A stretch of 6,218 bases of DNA from positions 1-6,218 of the forward strand of contig JBLNCU010000023.1 of assembly GCA_050260935.1 (NCBI GenBank). The letters run 5' to 3'. The notes beneath the pieces were generated by a model. That model saw only the letters and a program-made list of their open reading frames with translations. It was not told the DNA's origin and did not search any database. This DNA comes from UBA8346 sp050260935 (GTDB lineage: Bacteria; Bacillota; UBA4882; UBA8346). The translations under genes and the position numbers were made by a program. Shown piece by piece: positions 4,520 through 6,218 of the stretch; positions within the stretch are counted from its first letter, which is position 1, and each line of letters begins with the position of its first letter.

Positions 4520-5740
4520 ATGCGGGTAATGGTTCAAAAATTCGGCGGTACTTCAGTAGCAACCGCGGATGGCCGTGAAAATGTAGTCAAAAAAGTAAAA
4601 GAGGCGATCGGTAAAGGTTATGGCGTAATAGTGGTGGTTTCCGCGATGGGCCGTTCCGGTGATCCATATGCCACCGATACTTTGATCGGGTTAGCCCGGG
4701 GAGTTTTAAAAAATGTTAAACCCCGGGAATTGGATTTGTTAATGTCTTGCGGGGAAAATATCTCCACCGTGGTCATGGTCCAAACTTTAAAAGCCCATGG
4801 TATTGAAGCGGCCGCTTTTACCGGAGGGCAAGCCGGTATTATAACGGATCATCATTTTAACAATGCCCGTATTATTGAGATTAAACCCGATAATCTTTGG
4901 AAGTGCCTGGATGAAGGGAAAGTAGCGGTAGTCGCCGGCTTCCAGGGCATTACCGCCGATGGGGAGATAACTACTCTCGGACGCGGCGGCAGCGACACTA
5001 CGGCCTCGGCTTTAGGTGTTGCGATTAATGCCGAGGTTGTAGAGATTTACACCGACGTCGACGGGGTAATGACGGCTGATCCCCGTTTAGTGCCCCAAGC
5101 GAAACCCCTGGCTGTAATGACCTATAATGAGGTTTGCGAAATGGCGCATTTGGGCGCCAAGGTTGTCCATCCCCGGGCGGTGGAGATCGCCATGGAAGGG
5201 CGGATTCCTTTACGAATTCGTTCAACCTTCTCCGATAATCTGGGCACACTGATCTGTGATGGAACTCCAATAGGTAATATCGAGATCCGCGGGGACAAGG
5301 TAGTTACAGGTCTGGCGCATATCTCCGATATGGCTTTGGTAAAGATCGATTCACCCGAAGATTTGAACAAGAACGGCAAAGTGCTGGAGGTCTTCCAATT
5401 GTTGGCCAATTCCGGAATCAGTGTGGACATGATCCAGGTTTCCCCGTTGAACATCGGTTTTATTGTCAAGGGAGAACTGGCGGAAAAGGCCAGGGAAGTG
5501 TTGACCCCGTTAAAATTGGGGCTTTCAGTGGAAAAAGGCTATGCCAAAACGGCGATTGTAGGTTCCGGCATGCGGGGCGTTCCCGGGGTTATGGCAAGAA
5601 TGGTAAAAGGCTTGCAGAAAGAGAATATTTCGATCTATCATTCCACGGATTCGCATATTAATATCGCTTGTCTGGTAAAGCAGGAGGATATGACCAAAGC
5701 TTTACAAGCATTGCACGATGAATTTGAGTTGGCGGAGTAA
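4520..5740 (+). CDS. dapG: Aspartokinase, DapG type
   Basis: It phosphorylates aspartate with ATP to aspartyl-4-phosphate, the first step of the lysine, threonine, methionine and dipicolinate pathways. The 406 residues fit monofunctional aspartokinases. The kinase domain (1-240) shows KFGGTS (7-12), SAMG (41-44), CGEN (77-80), the nucleotide-site loop GRGGSDTTA (154-162), YTDVDGVMTADPR (177-189) and HPRA (217-220). Two ACT regulatory domains follow (about 264-330 and 342-406). The last holds STDSHINIACLV (375-386); an S-DSH form is typical of the diaminopimelate-sensitive DapG isozyme rather than lysine-sensitive LysC. The effector is therefore inferred to be meso-diaminopimelate. The ATG at 4520 has GAGGG nine bases upstream; the ATG at 4529 would be too far from it. 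dapA follows 11 bases after the stop. Confidence 0.96.
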   Translation: MRVMVQKFGGTSVATADGRENVVKKVKEAIGKGYGVIVVVSAMGRSGDPYATDTLIGLARGVLKNVKPRELDLLMSCGENISTVVMVQTLKAHGIEAAAFTGGQAGIITDHHFNNARIIEIKPDNLWKCLDEGKVAVVAGFQGITADGEITTLGRGGSDTTASALGVAINAEVVEIYTDVDGVMTADPRLVPQAKPLAVMTYNEVCEMAHLGAKVVHPRAVEIAMEGRIPLRIRSTFSDNLGTLICDGTPIGNIEIRGDKVVTGLAHISDMALVKIDSPEDLNKNGKVLEVFQLLANSGISVDMIQVSPLNIGFIVKGELAEKAREVLTPLKLGLSVEKGYAKTAIVGSGMRGVPGVMARMVKGLQKENISIYHSTDSHINIACLVKQEDMTKALQALHDEFELAE

Positions 5741-5751
5741 GGGGGATTTTA

Positions 5752-6218
5752 ATGATTAAGTTTGGGAAAGTTTTAACGGCTATGGTGACGCCTTTCAACC
5801 CGAATTTGCAGATTAACTACCAAGCTGCGCAGGAATTAGCCGTCCGTCTGCTGGAATCGGGTTCCGACGGAGTGGTGGTTGCCGGTACCACCGGGGAGTC
5901 TCCAACCTTAAGCAAGCGGGAGAAATTGAGCCTGTTTAAGGCGGTAGTGGAGGCTGTTGGAAGTAAAGGAACCGTTATTGCCGGGACTGGAAGTTATGAT
6001 ACGGCAGAAAGTATTGAATTAACTAAAGAAGCGGAACCTACCGGGGTTGACGGGGTAATGCTGGTGGCTCCCTATTATAACAAGCCGCCTCAGGAGGGAC
6101 TGTACCAACATTTTCGGGCCATCGCCAAGGAAACTTCCCTGCCGGTAATCATCTATAACATTCCCGGCCGGACCGGAGTAAATATTTCAGCCGAGACCAT
6201 CGGCCGTTTGGCGGCTAT
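5752..6218 (+). CDS. dapA: 4-hydroxy-tetrahydrodipicolinate synthase (5' part)
   Basis: It condenses aspartate semialdehyde with pyruvate to give HTPA, the substrate shared by DapB and the dipicolinate synthase. The window holds the first 155 codons of an expected 290 or so. It is an aldolase-type TIM barrel: LTAMVTPF (8-15) is the first strand, AGTTGES (44-50) is the pyruvate carboxylate-binding loop, APYYNKP (106-112) follows, and IYNIPGRTG (134-142) carries the catalytic Tyr135. The Schiff-base lysine lies beyond the window. The ATG at 5752 is preceded by GGGGGAT (5741-5747), and the gene starts 11 bases after dapG ends, so the two are one operon. No anomaly is visible apart from the truncation by the window edge. 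Confidence 0.96.
   Translation, partial: MIKFGKVLTAMVTPFNPNLQINYQAAQELAVRLLESGSDGVVVAGTTGESPTLSKREKLSLFKAVVEAVGSKGTVIAGTGSYDTAESIELTKEAEPTGVDGVMLVAPYYNKPPQEGLYQHFRAIAKETSLPVIIYNIPGRTGVNISAETIGRLAA

Noticed and set aside
5025..5469. Two overlapping minus-strand open frames inside dapG
   Set aside because: Both lie opposite conserved aspartokinase motifs, and their translations have unlikely composition.

Overview
The window comes from an endospore-forming member of the Bacillota, most likely a clostridial-type lineage. The evidence is a dipicolinate synthase pair (dpaA/dpaB, also called spoVFA/spoVFB), a YmxH/YlmC-family PRC-barrel gene, a lysine riboswitch, strong purine-rich ribosome binding sites and frequent GTG/TTG starts. 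No species can be named from the sequence alone.

Layout. Bases 1-139 are the 3' end of an unrecognised gene, closed by a terminator (162-195). A 134-residue coiled-coil/zinc-ribbon protein follows (252-656). A small 51-codon gene on the minus strand (699-854) converges on it. Bases 855-1169 hold inverted repeats and a candidate promoter, then ymxH (1170-1412, TTG start) with its terminator (1481-1507). From 1591 onward comes the aspartate-family cluster: a promoter with a 19-bp palindrome, a complete lysine riboswitch with an expression platform (1636-1864), dapB (1915-2718), a sigma-K-like promoter (2811-2838), dpaA (2878-3792), dpaB (3773-4360), a structured leader or terminator (4410-4487), dapG aspartokinase (4520-5740) and the first half of dapA (5752 to window end).

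How the genes work together. DapG phosphorylates aspartate, and DapA makes 4-hydroxy-tetrahydrodipicolinate (HTPA) from aspartate semialdehyde and pyruvate. HTPA is the branch point: DapB reduces it towards diaminopimelate and lysine, while DpaA/DpaB oxidise it to dipicolinic acid for the spore core. The two enzymes that compete for HTPA are adjacent here but carry different control signals: lysine attenuation for dapB and a mother-cell sporulation-type promoter for dpaAB. A third control point lies before dapG-dapA. The asd gene, which sits between spoVFB and dapG in Bacillus subtilis, is absent. Its place is taken by 159 bp containing a strong terminator that overlaps an S-box (SAM riboswitch)-like core sequence.

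No mobile elements, CRISPR arrays, tRNA or rRNA genes were seen. The least explained parts are the 4361-4519 leader, the palindromes at 935-950 and 1591-1609, and the small minus-strand gene at 699-854.
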